From: Candidatus Acutalibacter stercorigallinarum
GTDB taxonomy: Bacteria > Bacillota > Clostridia > Oscillospirales > Acutalibacteraceae
Reading direction: 5' to 3'
DNA length: 52,606 bases
NCBI GenBank assembly: GCA_019112625.1
Contig: DXIW01000009.1
Location: 1-52,606 of the forward strand
Shown: one piece after another, positions 34,547-42,657 of the stretch
Layout of the letters: every line of letters begins with the position of its first letter
Position numbering within the stretch: position 1 is the first letter of the stretch
Notes under the pieces: generated by a model
Database searches by the model: none
The model's input: the letters and a program-made list of their open reading frames with translations, nothing else
Told to the model about the DNA's origin: nothing
Program-made: the position numbers and the translations under genes

Positions 34547-35188
34547 ATGGAAGCATTGGACAAGCGCTTATTCGATACCGGGGTCATCCCTGTCATCGCC
34601 CTGGAGGACGAGACCCAGGCCGTGCCCCTGGCCCAGGCCCTGCTGGCCGGGGGCATCGCCGCGGCGGAGGTGACCTTCCGCACCCCGGCGGCGGCCGGGG
34701 GCATCGCCCGCATGGCCAAGTCCCACCCGGAGATGCTGGTGTGCGCCGGCACGGTGCTCACCGTGGACCAGGCCAAGGCCGCCGTAGACGCCGGGGCCCA
34801 GGCTGTCATCTCCCCGGGCACCAACCCCAAGGTGGTGGAGTGGTGCCTGGCACACCAGGTGCCCGTGTACCCCGGCTGCGCCACCCCCACCGAGGTGGAG
34901 GCCGCCCTGGGGCTGGGCCTCACCACGGTCAAGCTGTTCCCCGCCCAGGTGGTGGGGGGCGTGGCCATGCTGAAAGCCCTGTACGGCCCCTACCGCCAGG
35001 TAAAATTCATGCCCACCGGGGGCATCTCCCCCGCCAATTTGGGGGAGTACCTGGCCCAGCCCAACGTCATCGCCTGCGGGGGCAGCTGGCTGTGCCCCAA
35101 GGAGCACCTGGCCGCGGGCAACTGGCAGAAGATCGCCGACCTGGCCCAGGCCTGCTCGGACATGGTACGGCAGCTGCGGGCCCAGTGA
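34547..35188 (+). CDS. eda: 2-keto-3-deoxy-6-phosphogluconate (KDPG/KHG-type) aldolase
   Basis: Class I aldolase of 213 residues that splits KDPG-like acids into pyruvate and an aldehyde. The catalytic Glu lies in AEVTFRTP, GTVLT binds pyruvate, and the Schiff-base Lys is in TTVKLFPAQVVGG. It forms an operon with the IlvD/Edd dehydratase, which together resemble the two Entner-Doudoroff steps. A kinase for the keto acid or acid is not in the window, so the physiological substrate stays open. Confidence 0.92.
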   Translation: MEALDKRLFDTGVIPVIALEDETQAVPLAQALLAGGIAAAEVTFRTPAAAGGIARMAKSHPEMLVCAGTVLTVDQAKAAVDAGAQAVISPGTNPKVVEWCLAHQVPVYPGCATPTEVEAALGLGLTTVKLFPAQVVGGVAMLKALYGPYRQVKFMPTGGISPANLGEYLAQPNVIACGGSWLCPKEHLAAGNWQKIADLAQACSDMVRQLRAQ

Positions 35189-35194
35189 CCGTCC

Positions 35195-35239
35195 GGGCCG
35201 CCCGGAGCGGCCGCCCGGCGGCCTTTCCCCGGGCGGCCC
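35195..35239. other. GC-rich inverted repeat after eda
   Basis: GGGCCGCCCG (35195-35204) pairs with CGGGCGGCCC (35230-35239) around a smaller GGCCGC/GCGGCC hairpin. It is simpler than the cloverleaf elements. Confidence 0.6.
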
Positions 35240-35254
35240 TCAACAACACAAAAG

Positions 35255-35290
35255 AGCCTGCGGGAGACGCCCCGCAGGCTTTCTGTTTTA
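35255..35290 (+). terminator. terminator of dehydratase-aldolase operon
   Basis: AGCCTGCGGG pairs with CCCGCAGGCT and is followed by TTCTGTTTTA. Confidence 0.88.
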
Positions 35291-35291
35291 C

Positions 35292-35321
35292 AGGAAAAGA
35301 GGGCGCCGCTTTGGCGCCCTC
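35292..35321 (-). terminator. terminator of the zinc-ribbon protein gene
   Basis: Minus strand GGGCGCC-AAAGC-GGCGCCC followed by TCTTTTCC. Confidence 0.75.
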
Positions 35322-35347
35322 CCTGTTCCCATTTGATTACTGGCTGC

Positions 35348-35785
35348 TTACTTGTCCTCGCCCTCGTCCTCTTCGTCATCGTCGAAGTCGAACTCCAGGG
35401 TCTCGCCGCAGCCGGGGCACTGGATGCTGCCCTCTTCCAGCATGGCGTCGGTCAGCTGGATGGTATCCCCGCAGCTGGGGCAGGTCACCTCGAACTGGGC
35501 GTCCTCAAAGTCGTCCTCATCGCCGTGGTGGCAGTGGCCGCAGCCGCACTCGTCCTCGTCGTTCAAGCCGTAGTAGTCCTCTTCCAGGGTGCCCAGGTCC
35601 TCGTCGATCTCATCCACCTGCTCCCCCAGCTCGGCGAAGCCGTCCTCCAGCTCCTCCACCGAGACGCACAGGTCGTCCAGCAGCTCCAGCATGGCGTTGA
35701 GGACCTTGGTCTCCTTGGCGGCGGGGTCCAGCTCCAGGCCCTCCATCAGGCCGCGGATATAAGAAGCTCTCTCAGAATTGGTCAT
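35348..35785 (-). CDS. acidic zinc-ribbon protein with CD1247-like N-terminal domain
   Basis: Protein of 145 residues seen in many clostridia. The N-terminus (SERASYIRGLMEGLELD) matches the CD1247-type domain as I recall it. An acidic, coiled-coil-like centre (about 35-75) leads to CGCGHCHH and a zinc ribbon CPSCGD...CPGCGE, and the end is a run of Asp and Glu. Function is not established; a nucleic-acid or RNA polymerase related role is possible but unproven. It follows efp on the same strand; AAAGGAGG precedes the ATG. Confidence 0.8.
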   Translation of the reverse strand: MTNSERASYIRGLMEGLELDPAAKETKVLNAMLELLDDLCVSVEELEDGFAELGEQVDEIDEDLGTLEEDYYGLNDEDECGCGHCHHGDEDDFEDAQFEVTCPSCGDTIQLTDAMLEEGSIQCPGCGETLEFDFDDDEEDEGEDK

Positions 35786-35869
35786 CGCTCTCGTTCCTCC
35801 TTTTTCCTGCCGGGGCGGGCCCGGCTGTTAGAGTTGGGTCCGCTCTTGGCGGAACCTCTTTCGCTCACC

Positions 35870-35968
35870 GCAACGTTTCACGGTTTTGGCGAAGCCAAAA
35901 TCACGGTCTTGCAGACCGGGAAGTGAAACTTGCCGAGCTTAAAAGCAGCTGCGCTGCTTTTAAGCTCG
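35870..35968. repeat. three-way-junction element B2
   Basis: GCAA-C-GTTTCAC (35870-35881) pairs with GTGAAAC-TTGC (35923-35933) with one bulged C. Inside are TTTTGGC-GAA-GCCAAAA (35884-35900) and CGGTCT-TGC-AGACCG (35904-35918). A perfect 16-bp hairpin (35934-35949 with 35953-35968, loop TGC) follows directly, and its right arm includes the efp stop codon. The layout equals that of B1. Confidence 0.82.
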
Positions 35969-36517
35969 TTCCATATACTCCCCGGTGCGGGTGTCGATGC
36001 GGATCATCTCGCCCTCGTTGATGAACAAGGGCACGCGGATCTCCGCGCCGGTCTCCACGGTGGCGGGCTTCAGGGTGTTGGTGGCGGTGTCGCCCTTCAC
36101 GCCGGGCTCGGTCTTGGTGACCTCCAGCTCCACGAAGTTGGGGGGCTCCACGCCGAACACGTTGCCCTTGTAGGAGAGCACACGGCACTCCATGTTCTCC
36201 TTCACGAACTTGAAGTTGTCCCCCAGGATGCTGCCGTTGATGGGGATCTGCTCGTAGGTCTCGTTGTCCATAAAGTAGTACAGGTCCCCGTCGCTGTACA
36301 GGTACTGCATGTCCTTGCGCTCGATGTAAGCGGTGGGGTACTTGTCGCTGGGGTTAAAGGTTTTCTCGGTGACGGCCCCGGTGAGCACATTGCGGATCTT
36401 GGTGCGCACGAACGCCGCGCCCTTGCCGGGCTTTACGTGCTGGAATTCGATGATGGAGTACACGCTGCCGTCCATCTCGAAGGTCACGCCGTTTCTAAAA
36501 TCGCCTGCGGTTACCAT
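35960..36517 (-). CDS. efp: translation elongation factor P
   Basis: Three-domain factor of 185 residues that relieves ribosome stalling at polyproline. The KOW-like N-domain contains the modifiable loop with [10 protein letters not shown], in which the tip residue is Lys. The OB domains end with the typical [27 protein letters not shown] lies 10 bases before the ATG. The gene has its own promoter at 36550 and follows a pepP-like gene, the same neighbourhood as yqhT-efp in Bacillus. Confidence 0.97.
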   Translation of the reverse strand: MVTAGDFRNGVTFEMDGSVYSIIEFQHVKPGKGAAFVRTKIRNVLTGAVTEKTFNPSDKYPTAYIERKDMQYLYSDGDLYYFMDNETYEQIPINGSILGDNFKFVKENMECRVLSYKGNVFGVEPPNFVELEVTKTEPGVKGDTATNTLKPATVETGAEIRVPLFINEGEMIRIDTRTGEYMERA

Positions 36518-36549
36518 AACTATACGACCTCCAAATAGTTTCTGTCTTT

Positions 36550-36578
36550 ATTGTAATATATTTTCGCCGGGAATGCAA
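36550..36578 (-). promoter_or_regulatory. promoter of efp
   Basis: Minus strand TTGCAT, 17 bases, TACAAT, between the pepP-like gene and efp. Confidence 0.72.
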
Positions 36579-36607
36579 GGAAAATCCCGCGGCCCCGGCA
36601 GCCGGGC

Positions 36608-37687
36608 CTACAGCTCGATCAATTCCTTGGGGGACTTGGTCAGGCTGCGGCAGCCGTCGGCTGTCACAAGGAGCATATCCTCGATGCGCACGCCGTACTT
36701 GGCGGGCACATAGATGCCGGGCTCGTTGGTGATGACCATGCCCTCGGCGCAGGGGGTCTTGTCCAGCCTGGAGAAGCGGGGCCACTCGTGGATCTGGAAG
36801 CCCACCCCGTGGCCCAGGCCGTGGCCGAAGGTGCCGGGGTAATCCTTCTCGATGATGTCCCGGGCCACCTTGTCCACATCGCAGCAGGGCACGCCGGGCT
36901 TCACCGCATCGAAGACCGCCAGATGGGCTTCCAGCACCTTCTCGTACACCGCCCGCTGCTCGTCGGAGACCTTCCCCAACGCCACGGTGCGGGTCATGTC
37001 GGAGTTGTAGCCGTCCAGCAGGGCGCCGGTGTCCATGGTGATGAAGTCCCCCTGCTGCAGGGCGTAGTCCGAGGGCACCGCGTGGCACTGGGAGCCGTTC
37101 TTGCCCGCGGCCACGATGGGATCGAAGGCGTTGCCCTCCGCCCCCTGCCTGCGCATGAAGAATTCGATCTCCAAAGCCAGCTCCCGCTCGGTGACGCCCT
37201 CTTTGATGTAGGACAGGATATGCTGGAAGGCGGCGTCGGTGATCTCCTGGGAGGCCTCGATCTTCTTGACCTCCTCCGGGGACTTGATCATCCGCTGCTC
37301 CCGGACGGCCTCGTCCAGGGTGTCGTCCAGCACCGCCTGGGCCCCCGCCTTCTGGAGGGCCTTTTCCAGGGTGCGGGCCTGGGCCACGGAGAGCTCCTCG
37401 CACTCCATGTAGACCTGCTTGACGCCGTGGGACTTTACCAACTCCCCCACCTTCTCCGGCAGGGAGGTAAAGCCCATCACCGTGCAGTATTTGGCCTTGT
37501 AGCGGGCGGCCTCCTCATAGCGGAAGTCCATGAGCAGGTAGGCCCCCTCCGCCGTGACCAGCAGGGCCCCGGCGCTGGAGGGGAACTGGGTGAAATAGCG
37601 GCGGTTGTTCCCCGAAACCAGCAGGGCCGCCTTTTGGCTGTCGCCGCCGATGAGCTTGTCGGCCAATCTCTCGACAGGGTTTTTCAT
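36608..37687 (-). CDS. Xaa-Pro aminopeptidase (M24 family)
   Basis: Creatinase-fold metallopeptidase of 359 residues that removes N-terminal residues before proline. Metal ligands follow the M24 pattern: MDTGALLDGYNSDMTRT (two Asp), GHGLGHGVG (His), NEPGIY (Glu) and the final Glu region VRIEDM. I chose ATG 37687 (MKNPVERLADKL); the earlier ATG would put the GAAAGGAAG site inside the gene. It lies between yqeG and efp, and is probably cotranscribed with yqeG. Confidence 0.92.
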   Translation of the reverse strand: MKNPVERLADKLIGGDSQKAALLVSGNNRRYFTQFPSSAGALLVTAEGAYLLMDFRYEEAARYKAKYCTVMGFTSLPEKVGELVKSHGVKQVYMECEELSVAQARTLEKALQKAGAQAVLDDTLDEAVREQRMIKSPEEVKKIEASQEITDAAFQHILSYIKEGVTERELALEIEFFMRRQGAEGNAFDPIVAAGKNGSQCHAVPSDYALQQGDFITMDTGALLDGYNSDMTRTVALGKVSDEQRAVYEKVLEAHLAVFDAVKPGVPCCDVDKVARDIIEKDYPGTFGHGLGHGVGFQIHEWPRFSRLDKTPCAEGMVITNEPGIYVPAKYGVRIEDMLLVTADGCRSLTKSPKELIEL

Positions 37688-37748
37688 AGTACCATCCGCT
37701 TCCTTTCGTGGCAAAACATGAAAATGTCCAAGGGGAAGCGCCTTCCCC

Positions 37749-38255
37749 TCAGCGCAGAATGTCCTTTCGCCGGGCCAGCTTCTCCCGCACCCCCCGCTCG
37801 AAAAACCGGCGGAGGCGGAAGGTGAACCCCTCCTCGGGCTCGATGGGGGTCAGCAGCACCGACTTCATGCCGCAGAGGTTGGCCCCCACGATGTCGGTGA
37901 ACACCTGGTCCCCCACGATGGCGCAGTCCCGGCAGCGCAGCCCCAGCCGCCGCCGGGCCTTTAAGTACCCGTAGGGGAAGGGCTTGCAGGCAAAGCTGAT
38001 GAAGTCCAGCCCGAACCGGGCCGCGAAGGGCCCCACCCGCTTTTTGAAGTTGTTGGACACGATGATCAGCCGGAAGCCGGCCTCCCCCATGGCTTTCGCC
38101 CACTCCATGGCCCCGGGGATGGGCTGGTGGGAGGTATAGCTGGCGATGGTGTTGTCCACGTCCAGCAGGATGGCGGACACCCCCATCCGGCGCAGCAGCT
38201 CCGGGCTCAGGTCCGTCACCCGCTGCTGTAGGGCAGTGGGCCGTAGCAATCCCAT
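37749..38255 (-). CDS. YqeG-family HAD phosphatase (subfamily IIIA)
   Basis: HAD-superfamily protein of 168 residues. The nucleophile motif is LLDVDNTI, motif II is IVSNN, the Lys is in CKPFPYG and the acidic motif IV is VGDQVFTD. In Bacillus, yqeG neighbours ribosome assembly GTPase genes. The substrate is unknown. The gene starts at 38255 with GGAAGGAGTG upstream, shortly after the rpsU terminator, with no clear promoter of its own. Confidence 0.9.
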   Translation of the reverse strand: MGLLRPTALQQRVTDLSPELLRRMGVSAILLDVDNTIASYTSHQPIPGAMEWAKAMGEAGFRLIIVSNNFKKRVGPFAARFGLDFISFACKPFPYGYLKARRRLGLRCRDCAIVGDQVFTDIVGANLCGMKSVLLTPIEPEEGFTFRLRRFFERGVREKLARRKDILR

Positions 38256-38290
38256 AGGGTCGTCACTCCTTCCGGCGCTTGTGTGGGCAC

Positions 38291-38316
38291 AAAAAAGCGG
38301 GCATAAAGCCCGCTTC
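38291..38316 (-). terminator. terminator or attenuator after rpsU
   Basis: Minus strand AAGCGGGC-TTTAT-GCCCGCTT with six T. Since yqeG lacks an obvious promoter, some read-through is likely. Confidence 0.85.
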
Positions 38317-38342
38317 CGTGGTGCACGTGATTGGAGCAGCCT

Positions 38343-38519
38343 TTACTTATACTTCCGCTTGCGAGCTGCTTCTGACTTTTTCTTCCGCTTGACAGAGGGC
38401 TTCTCATAAGCCTCTCTCTTGCGGACCTCCTGGATAACGCCAGCCCGTGCGCATTGTTTCTTAAAGCGACGGAGCGCGCTGTCCAGAGACTCGTTGTCCT
38501 TTACTCGGATCTCAGCCAT
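38343..38519 (-). CDS. rpsU: 30S ribosomal protein S21
   Basis: Small basic ribosomal protein of 58 residues. The start [20 protein letters not shown] and the basic C-terminus ([17 protein letters not shown]) are typical. GGAGGGATATAG precedes the ATG at 38519. The gene has a consensus promoter and a terminator, and yqeG lies downstream on the same strand. Confidence 0.97.
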   Translation of the reverse strand: MAEIRVKDNESLDSALRRFKKQCARAGVIQEVRKREAYEKPSVKRKKKSEAARKRKYK

Positions 38520-38586
38520 CTATATCCCTCCCATCCGCCGTCCGGCAGGGGTTTTCGTCGTATTCTTCTCGCATACGATACAACCC

Positions 38587-38615
38587 ATTATAGCTTTCTC
38601 CCCGCGGCTTGTCAA
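38587..38615 (-). promoter_or_regulatory. consensus promoter of rpsU
   Basis: Minus strand TTGACA, 17 bases, TATAAT. Confidence 0.92.
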
Positions 38616-38681
38616 CCCCCGAGTTGTGAACGGTTTCTTAAATCGCATCAAACTAAGGGAAGGCCCCCAGGGCTACCGGCC

Positions 38682-38768
38682 CCACCCTCCCCGGCTTTCG
38701 CTGCGCGAAAGCGGCGCCCCGCCTGCGCGGGGAGCCGCCGCGGCTGGCCGCGGCCCCGGGGCGGGCGG
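38682..38768. repeat. cloverleaf element E4 (87 bp)
   Basis: The closing stem pairs 38682-38693 with 38757-38768 (10 of 12). Hairpins are 38694-38712 (8 bp, loop TGC, containing CTTTCGC-TGC-GCGAAAG as in E3), 38713-38736 (9 bp with one mismatch) and 38737-38754 (8 bp, loop TG). Two bases remain free. It starts 29 bases after the Ca2+-ATPase stop in the direction of transcription. Confidence 0.82.
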
Positions 38769-38796
38769 AAGGGGACCCTGTCCCCCGGGCCTGCCC

Positions 38797-41409
38797 TTAA
38801 TGCCGGTGGCGCACCAGGCCGATGGCCTTGGCAATCTCCATCACCACCAGGGGGGCCAGGATGAGCCCCAGGCCCGCGGCGTACAGCCAGCCGGGGAGGA
38901 GCACCAGCTCGAAGGCCACCCCCACCGGGGTGAACAGCACCAGGCACACCAGCAGCACAGAGGCCAGGGCCGCCCAGTTGAGCTTGTGGTTGGTAAAGGG
39001 GCCGATCTGGAACAGGGAGTGCTGGCTGCGCATGTTGAAGGCTTGGACGATCTGGGTGAGGGACAGCACCATAAAGGCCATGGTCTGGCCGGCCTCCAGG
39101 CTGCCGCCGTAGCGCTCGCCCAGCAGAAAGCCGATGAGGGTCAAAATGGCGAACATGCAGCCCTGCAGCACCACCTGCACCCCCAGCCCATGGGCGAAGA
39201 TACCCTCGTTCTTGGGCTTGGGACTGTGGTCCATCACGTCAGCCTCCACCGCCTCCATGCCCAGGGAGATGGCGGGCAGGCTGTCGGTGACCAGGTTGAT
39301 CCACAGAAGCTGCATAGAGAGCAGGGGTGTCTTGTGCCACAAAATCATGGCGAAGAACACGGTGAGCACCTCGCCGATGTTGGTGCCCAGCAGGAAGCCC
39401 ACCACCTTCTTGATGTTGGCGTAAATGCCCCGGCCCTCCCGCACCGCGTCCACGATGGTGGCGAAATTGTCGTCGGTGAGGGTCATGTCCGCGGCGCCCT
39501 TGGCCACGTCCGTGCCGGTGATGCCCATAGCGCAGCCGATGTCCGCGGCCTTCAGGGCCGGGGCGTCGTTGACGCCGTCGCCGGTCATAGAGACCACCTG
39601 ACCCTTGCGCTGCCAGGCCTTTACAATGCGGATCTTGTTCTCCGGGGACACCCGGGCGTACACCGCGATGTGCTCCACGTTCTCATCCAGCTGTTTGTCG
39701 TCCATGGCGTCCAGCTCCGCGCCGGTGATGGCCCGGTCCTCCGGGCCCAGGATGCCCAGCTCCGTGGCGATGGCCGAGGCCGTCACCACGTGGTCGCCGG
39801 TGATCATCACCGGCTTGATGCCCGCCTTGCGGCAGGTGGCCACAGCCACCTTGGCCTCGGGCCGGGGCGGGTCGATCATGCCCACCAGGCCCAGCAGGGC
39901 CAGGCCGTTTTCCAGCTCCTCGCTGGAGAGCTCCGCCGGCAGGCTGGGGATCTCCTTATAGCCCACCGCCAGCACCCGCAGGGCCTGGCGGCTCATCTCG
40001 TCGTTTTTCTCCTTTGCGGCCTCCAGGTCGCCCTTGACGCACCGAGCGGCCATCACGTCGAAGGCCCCCTTGACGATGACCACCAGCCTGCCGCCGATCT
40101 CGTTTACCGAGGTCATCAGCTTCCGGTCCGAGTCAAAGGGCAGCTCCCCCCGGCGGGGGTACTGCTGGTTCAGGGCGTCCTGCTCCAGGCCGTTTTTGTG
40201 GGCCGCCACCAGGATGGAGGTCTCGGTGGGGTCGCCGATGTGGGTCTCCTTCCCGTCCGGCCCGTAGGTGACGGACCCGTCGCAGCACAGGGCCCCCAGG
40301 GTCAGCAGGTGCCGGGCCTTGGCCGAATTCTCCCCGGACACCTCCTCCAGGGCCTGCTCCCCCTCTACCCACAGCTTTACCAGGGTCATGCGGTTCTGGG
40401 TGAGGGTGCCGGTCTTGTCCGAACAGATGACCGAGGCGCTGCCCAGGGTCTCCACCGCGGGCAGGCGGCGGATGAGGGCGTTCTTTTTCACCATGCGCTG
40501 CACGCCGATGGCCAGCACGATGGTGACGATGGCGGGCAGCCCCTCGGGGATGGCGGACACCGCCAGGGACACGGAGGTCATAAAGATCTCCAGCACCGGG
40601 ATGCCGTTTAAGAGCCCCACCACAAAGATGACGGCGCAGGCCCCCAGGGCCACAAAGCCCAGGTATTTGCCCAGCTGGGCCAGCTTCTGCTGCAGGGGGG
40701 TCTGGGTCTCCTTCTCCCCCTCCAGCAGGCCGGCGATCTTGCCCATCTCCGTGTCCATGCCCGTGCCGGTGACCACCGCCGTGGCGGTGCCGTAGGTGAC
40801 AGAGCACCCGGAGAACACCATGTTGTCCCGGTCACCCACCCCGGCCTTTTCCTCCACCAGGGCATCGGCGTCCTTCTCGCTGGGGACAGACTCCCCGGTG
40901 AGGGCGGACTCCTCGCTCTTCAGGCTCACGCTTTTCAGCAGCCGGGCGTCGGCGGGGATGAAGTCCCCGGCCTCCAGGCGGATGATGTCACCGGGCACCA
41001 GCCCGGCGGCGTCCACCACCTGCTCCTGCCCGTCCCGGACAACCCGGGCGTGGGGGGCGGACATATTCTTCAGGGCGTCCAGCGCCTTCTCCGCTTTCGA
41101 CTCCTGCACCATGCCCATCACGGCGTTGAGCACCACGATGAGCAGGATGAGCAGCGGCTCGAAAAATTCCATGGGGTCGTGGCCAAAGCAGGCCACCACA
41201 AAGGACACCACCGCGGCCAGCAGCAAAATGACGATCATCACGTCCTTGAACTGCTCCAAAAACCGCTGGAGGTTTGTCTTTTTCCGGGCCTCCTGCAGCT
41301 TGTTGGGGCCGTACTGGGCCAGCCGTTTGGCGGCCTCCCCGGCGGTGAGGCCCCGGGCCTCATCGGTAGAGAGCTCTCGCAAAAGCTCTTCTCTGGTTTT
41401 ACTGTGCAA
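38797..41409 (-). CDS. P2-type calcium-transporting ATPase
   Basis: Cation pump of 870 residues similar to SERCA/PMCA-type bacterial Ca2+ ATPases. It has an N-terminal cation-ATPase domain, an actuator loop with LTGES, the phosphorylation motif CSD331KTGTLT, a hinge TGDGVNDAPALK, and about ten membrane helices. PEGLP in helix 4 and NLVTDSLPA in helix 6 are typical of calcium pumps. The start is TTG 41409 with AGGAGG 8 bases upstream; the ATG inside that spacing reads into a stop after five codons. It has its own promoter; E4 follows. Confidence 0.93.
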   Translation of the reverse strand: MHSKTREELLRELSTDEARGLTAGEAAKRLAQYGPNKLQEARKKTNLQRFLEQFKDVMIVILLLAAVVSFVVACFGHDPMEFFEPLLILLIVVLNAVMGMVQESKAEKALDALKNMSAPHARVVRDGQEQVVDAAGLVPGDIIRLEAGDFIPADARLLKSVSLKSEESALTGESVPSEKDADALVEEKAGVGDRDNMVFSGCSVTYGTATAVVTGTGMDTEMGKIAGLLEGEKETQTPLQQKLAQLGKYLGFVALGACAVIFVVGLLNGIPVLEIFMTSVSLAVSAIPEGLPAIVTIVLAIGVQRMVKKNALIRRLPAVETLGSASVICSDKTGTLTQNRMTLVKLWVEGEQALEEVSGENSAKARHLLTLGALCCDGSVTYGPDGKETHIGDPTETSILVAAHKNGLEQDALNQQYPRRGELPFDSDRKLMTSVNEIGGRLVVIVKGAFDVMAARCVKGDLEAAKEKNDEMSRQALRVLAVGYKEIPSLPAELSSEELENGLALLGLVGMIDPPRPEAKVAVATCRKAGIKPVMITGDHVVTASAIATELGILGPEDRAITGAELDAMDDKQLDENVEHIAVYARVSPENKIRIVKAWQRKGQVVSMTGDGVNDAPALKAADIGCAMGITGTDVAKGAADMTLTDDNFATIVDAVREGRGIYANIKKVVGFLLGTNIGEVLTVFFAMILWHKTPLLSMQLLWINLVTDSLPAISLGMEAVEADVMDHSPKPKNEGIFAHGLGVQVVLQGCMFAILTLIGFLLGERYGGSLEAGQTMAFMVLSLTQIVQAFNMRSQHSLFQIGPFTNHKLNWAALASVLLVCLVLFTPVGVAFELVLLPGWLYAAGLGLILAPLVVMEIAKAIGLVRHRH

Positions 41410-41449
41410 CAGCCATACCTCCTAGTCGTTGCGTTGTGTTGTGATGATA

Positions 41450-41478
41450 ATGGTACCAGGTTTTCCCCCGGCCCGCAA
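41450..41478 (-). promoter_or_regulatory. promoter of the Ca2+-ATPase gene
   Basis: Minus strand TTGCGG, 17 bases, TACCAT; moderate match. Confidence 0.55.
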
Positions 41479-41520
41479 GGGGCAAAACAGGGCGATGTTA
41501 CACTTTTTCCCCGGGCGCGA

Positions 41521-41548
41521 AAAAAGCCTGGGCAGCCCCAGGCTTTTC
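41521..41548 (-). terminator. terminator of nrdR
   Basis: Minus strand AGCCTGGG-GCTG-CCCAGGCT followed by TTTTT. Confidence 0.9.
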
Positions 41549-41550
41549 CT

Positions 41551-42012
41551 TTACTCTTTTTTGCTGTTGATGATCTTGGACAGCTCCTCCATAAAGCTGT
41601 TGATGTCCTTGAACTGCCGGTACACCGAGGCGAACCGCACGTAGGCCACCTCGTCCACGCTCTTCAGCTTCTCCATGGCGTAGGTGCCAATGCGCTGGCT
41701 GGACACCTCCCGGTCCAGGGAATTCTGGAGCAGGGTCTCGATCTCGTCCACGATGCGCTCCAGCGTGTCCACGGACACCGGCCGCTTCTCGCAGGCCCGA
41801 AGCAGGCCGTTTAACAGCTTGCTGCGGTCGAACGTCTCCCGGGACTTATCCTTTTTGATGACCACGATGGGCACGTTCTCAATGACCTCGTAGGTGGTAA
41901 AACGCTTGGCGCACTTCAAGCACTCCCGGCGGCGGCGGATGCGCTCCCCCTCGTCGGTGGGGCGGGAATCGATGACGCGGCTCTCGCTGTAGCCGCAGTA
42001 AGGACATTTCAC
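41551..42012 (-). CDS. nrdR: transcriptional repressor NrdR
   Basis: ATP-cone repressor of ribonucleotide reductase genes, 153 residues. A zinc ribbon ([20 protein letters not shown], then CLKC) is followed by an ATP-cone domain ([20 protein letters not shown]). The start is GTG 42012 with GGAGGTG 8 bases upstream, which gives the standard (V/M)KCPYCG start. It has its own promoter and terminator; no nrd genes are in the window. Confidence 0.96.
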   Translation of the reverse strand: MKCPYCGYSESRVIDSRPTDEGERIRRRRECLKCAKRFTTYEVIENVPIVVIKKDKSRETFDRSKLLNGLLRACEKRPVSVDTLERIVDEIETLLQNSLDREVSSQRIGTYAMEKLKSVDEVAYVRFASVYRQFKDINSFMEELSKIINSKKE

Positions 42013-42043
42013 AGCAGGAACACCTCCAGTTGATCTCCCTGCC

Positions 42044-42073
42044 ATTATACCGCAAAAAACGCGGAAAAAGCAA
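42044..42073 (-). promoter_or_regulatory. promoter of nrdR
   Basis: Minus strand TTGCTT, 18 bases, TATAAT. Confidence 0.75.
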
Positions 42074-42111
42074 GAGATTTTCCGTGCGCTGCGGGGAAAA
42101 AGCAGCGCATG

Positions 42112-42504
42112 TCACGATTTTCCCCCGCTCTCTCCCTGCCAGACCATCTTCTCCCCGCCCCAGGGCCAGTCCCCGGTGAGGACAACCTTGTCGATCTCTC
42201 CGTACTCCCCCAGGGGGAGCTCCATGTCCCCGAAGCTGTTAAAGGTGGAGCCGTGCTTCAGCCAGCAGGTGACATACAGGGTCTTTTCCTCCTGGTCATA
42301 GTCCGCGGTGACTTTCCAGTGCTTCAGCTTATGGGGGTTGTAGTCCCCCAAGGGCAGCACGGTGAGGGAGTCCCCCGTAAAGGAGACCTCCGCGGAAGTA
42401 ACATCATCGGGGTTCACCGCCACGGGCCTGCTGACCAGGAGGAAGGCCAGCCCCAGAGCCAGCACCACGCCGGCCAGCAGCCAGAGCTTCCTGTGTTTTT
42501 TCAT
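42112..42504 (-). CDS. small membrane-anchored protein of unknown function
   Basis: I do not recognise the family. The 130 residues begin with a basic start and a hydrophobic helix (LWLLAGVVLALGLAFLLV, about 7-24) that anchors or secretes it. A beta-rich domain of about 100 residues follows, with several Trp and acidic residues. AAAGGAGG lies before the ATG at 42504. Element E5 separates it from the isomerase gene upstream. Confidence 0.7.
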   Translation of the reverse strand: MKKHRKLWLLAGVVLALGLAFLLVSRPVAVNPDDVTSAEVSFTGDSLTVLPLGDYNPHKLKHWKVTADYDQEEKTLYVTCWLKHGSTFNSFGDMELPLGEYGEIDKVVLTGDWPWGGEKMVWQGESGGKS

Positions 42505-42543
42505 TGGGATGCCTCCTTTTCACCGGGCGGGGATTGCCACGGC

Positions 42544-42628
42544 CGGGCAACTCCCCTGGCCCGGCTCCGCCGGGCCGCCCCCTTCTGGAAGGGGGCGGCT
42601 TTCCTTTGGAAAGCCGGGGAGTTGCCCG
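42544..42628. repeat. cloverleaf element E5 (85 bp)
   Basis: The closing stem CGGGCAACTCCCC (42544-42556) pairs perfectly with 42616-42628. Hairpins are 42558-42576 (8 bp, loop TCC), 42577-42596 (9 bp, loop TG) and 42597-42615 (8 bp, loop TTT). Only T42557 is free. Read on the minus strand, its second and third hairpins correspond to those of E6. It begins 30 bases after the isomerase stop. Confidence 0.92.
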
Positions 42629-42657
42629 AAAGGCCTCCGCCAGCAGTCAGCAGCCTC

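Noticed and set aside
35195-35239. Eighth cloverleaf element after eda
   Set aside because: It has a 10-bp closing stem but only one clear inner hairpin and is half the length.
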